Shown here piece after piece: positions 5,236-5,265 of a DNA stretch of 5,265 nucleotides. Both the position numbers and the translations under genes were made by a program. Source of the DNA: Candidatus Latescibacteria bacterium 4484_7 (lineage in GTDB: Bacteria > Krumholzibacteriota > Krumholzibacteriia > Krumholzibacteriales > Krumholzibacteriaceae); the NCBI GenBank assembly GCA_002085285.1, contig NATK01000133.1:1-5265 (forward strand), written 5' to 3'. Numbering within the stretch: position 1 is the first letter of the stretch; the number at the start of each line of letters is the position of its first letter. The notes below the pieces were generated by a model, which searched no databases, was not told the DNA's origin, and was given only the letters and a program-made list of their open reading frames with translations.

Positions 5236-5265
5236 TCGCTCAACCTCCTATGGGGACCCGGTCGG

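Larger units (their letters stand above)
4712..5254. repeat. 11-bp inverted pair bounding a 543-bp segment
   Basis: CCCATAGGAGG at 4712-4722 recurs inverted (CCTCCTATGGG) at 5244-5254. The enclosed 543 bp include the possible transposase remnant, so the pair could be terminal inverted repeats of a small decayed element. Against this, the identity stops abruptly at 11 bp and no target duplication is visible. AGGAGG is also simply a strong ribosome binding sequence. Confidence 0.25.
4586..5265. other. Repeat-rich region without a convincing intact gene
   Basis: No reading frame in these 680 bases has a plausible start with a ribosome binding site and a recognisable product. The region holds a 15-bp tandem repeat (4626-4655), a 10-bp inverted repeat (4856-4882), three copies of CGCTCATTC, an 11-bp inverted pair CCCATAGGAGG (4712-4722 and 5244-5254), and minus-strand open segments that may be remnants of a gene. 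The common word GGAACCA is absent after 4779. It could be a regulatory or replication region, a decayed insertion, or the edge of a different module. Confidence 0.5.

Overview
The window looks like part of a tailed bacteriophage, or a prophage or virus-derived element, infecting a bacterium. The left half carries the start of a head and DNA-packaging operon on the minus strand: terminase small subunit, terminase large subunit, then a portal protein that runs off the left edge. The right half carries one plus-strand gene of 570 codons, transcribed divergently from that operon, followed by about 680 bases with no convincing intact gene. A bacterial host is suggested by a TTGACA/TATCAT promoter, a perfect TATAAT box and an AAAGGA ribosome binding site. 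Isoleucine ATA and arginine AGA/AGG codons look frequent at roughly balanced base composition. I cannot name the host from this; Campylobacterota is only one possibility. No integrase, tRNA, rRNA or CRISPR array is visible.

Layout: 1-760 (-) N-terminal 253 codons of a portal protein; 770-2137 (-) complete terminase large subunit with ATPase and nuclease motifs; 2161-2541 (-) terminase small subunit (possible longer form from GTG 2583); 2542-2872 divergent regulatory region; 2873-4585 (+) HTH protein with palm-polymerase-like motifs; 4586-5265 repeat-rich non-coding DNA with possible gene remnants.

The divergent region is the richest part. On the small-terminase side there is a near-consensus promoter with one 13-bp palindrome over its -10 box and a related 13-bp palindrome upstream of its -35 box, 40 bp apart centre to centre. 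On the other side a TATAAT box sits just upstream of a segment (2705-2815) with several long complementary arms. Two nested 9-bp stems and a 9-bp hairpin can form together, and a further 14-bp pairing crosses them as a pseudoknot. Such a transcript would begin almost exactly at this structure and end in the 570-codon gene.

The 570-codon protein has an N-terminal helix-turn-helix. Its C-terminal half shows a motif A-like D354, a motif B-like K403 with N411-G412, and a motif C-like H519-D520. The spacing fits family A DNA polymerases, while several motif residues look more like single-subunit RNA polymerases. An HTH polymerase behind a structured RNA leader, divergent from phage packaging genes, is the best candidate here for an undescribed system.

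A second unusual signal is the 7-mer GGAACCA. By hand count it occurs 18 times on the two strands combined, in several reading frames and in non-coding DNA, where less than one copy would be expected by chance.
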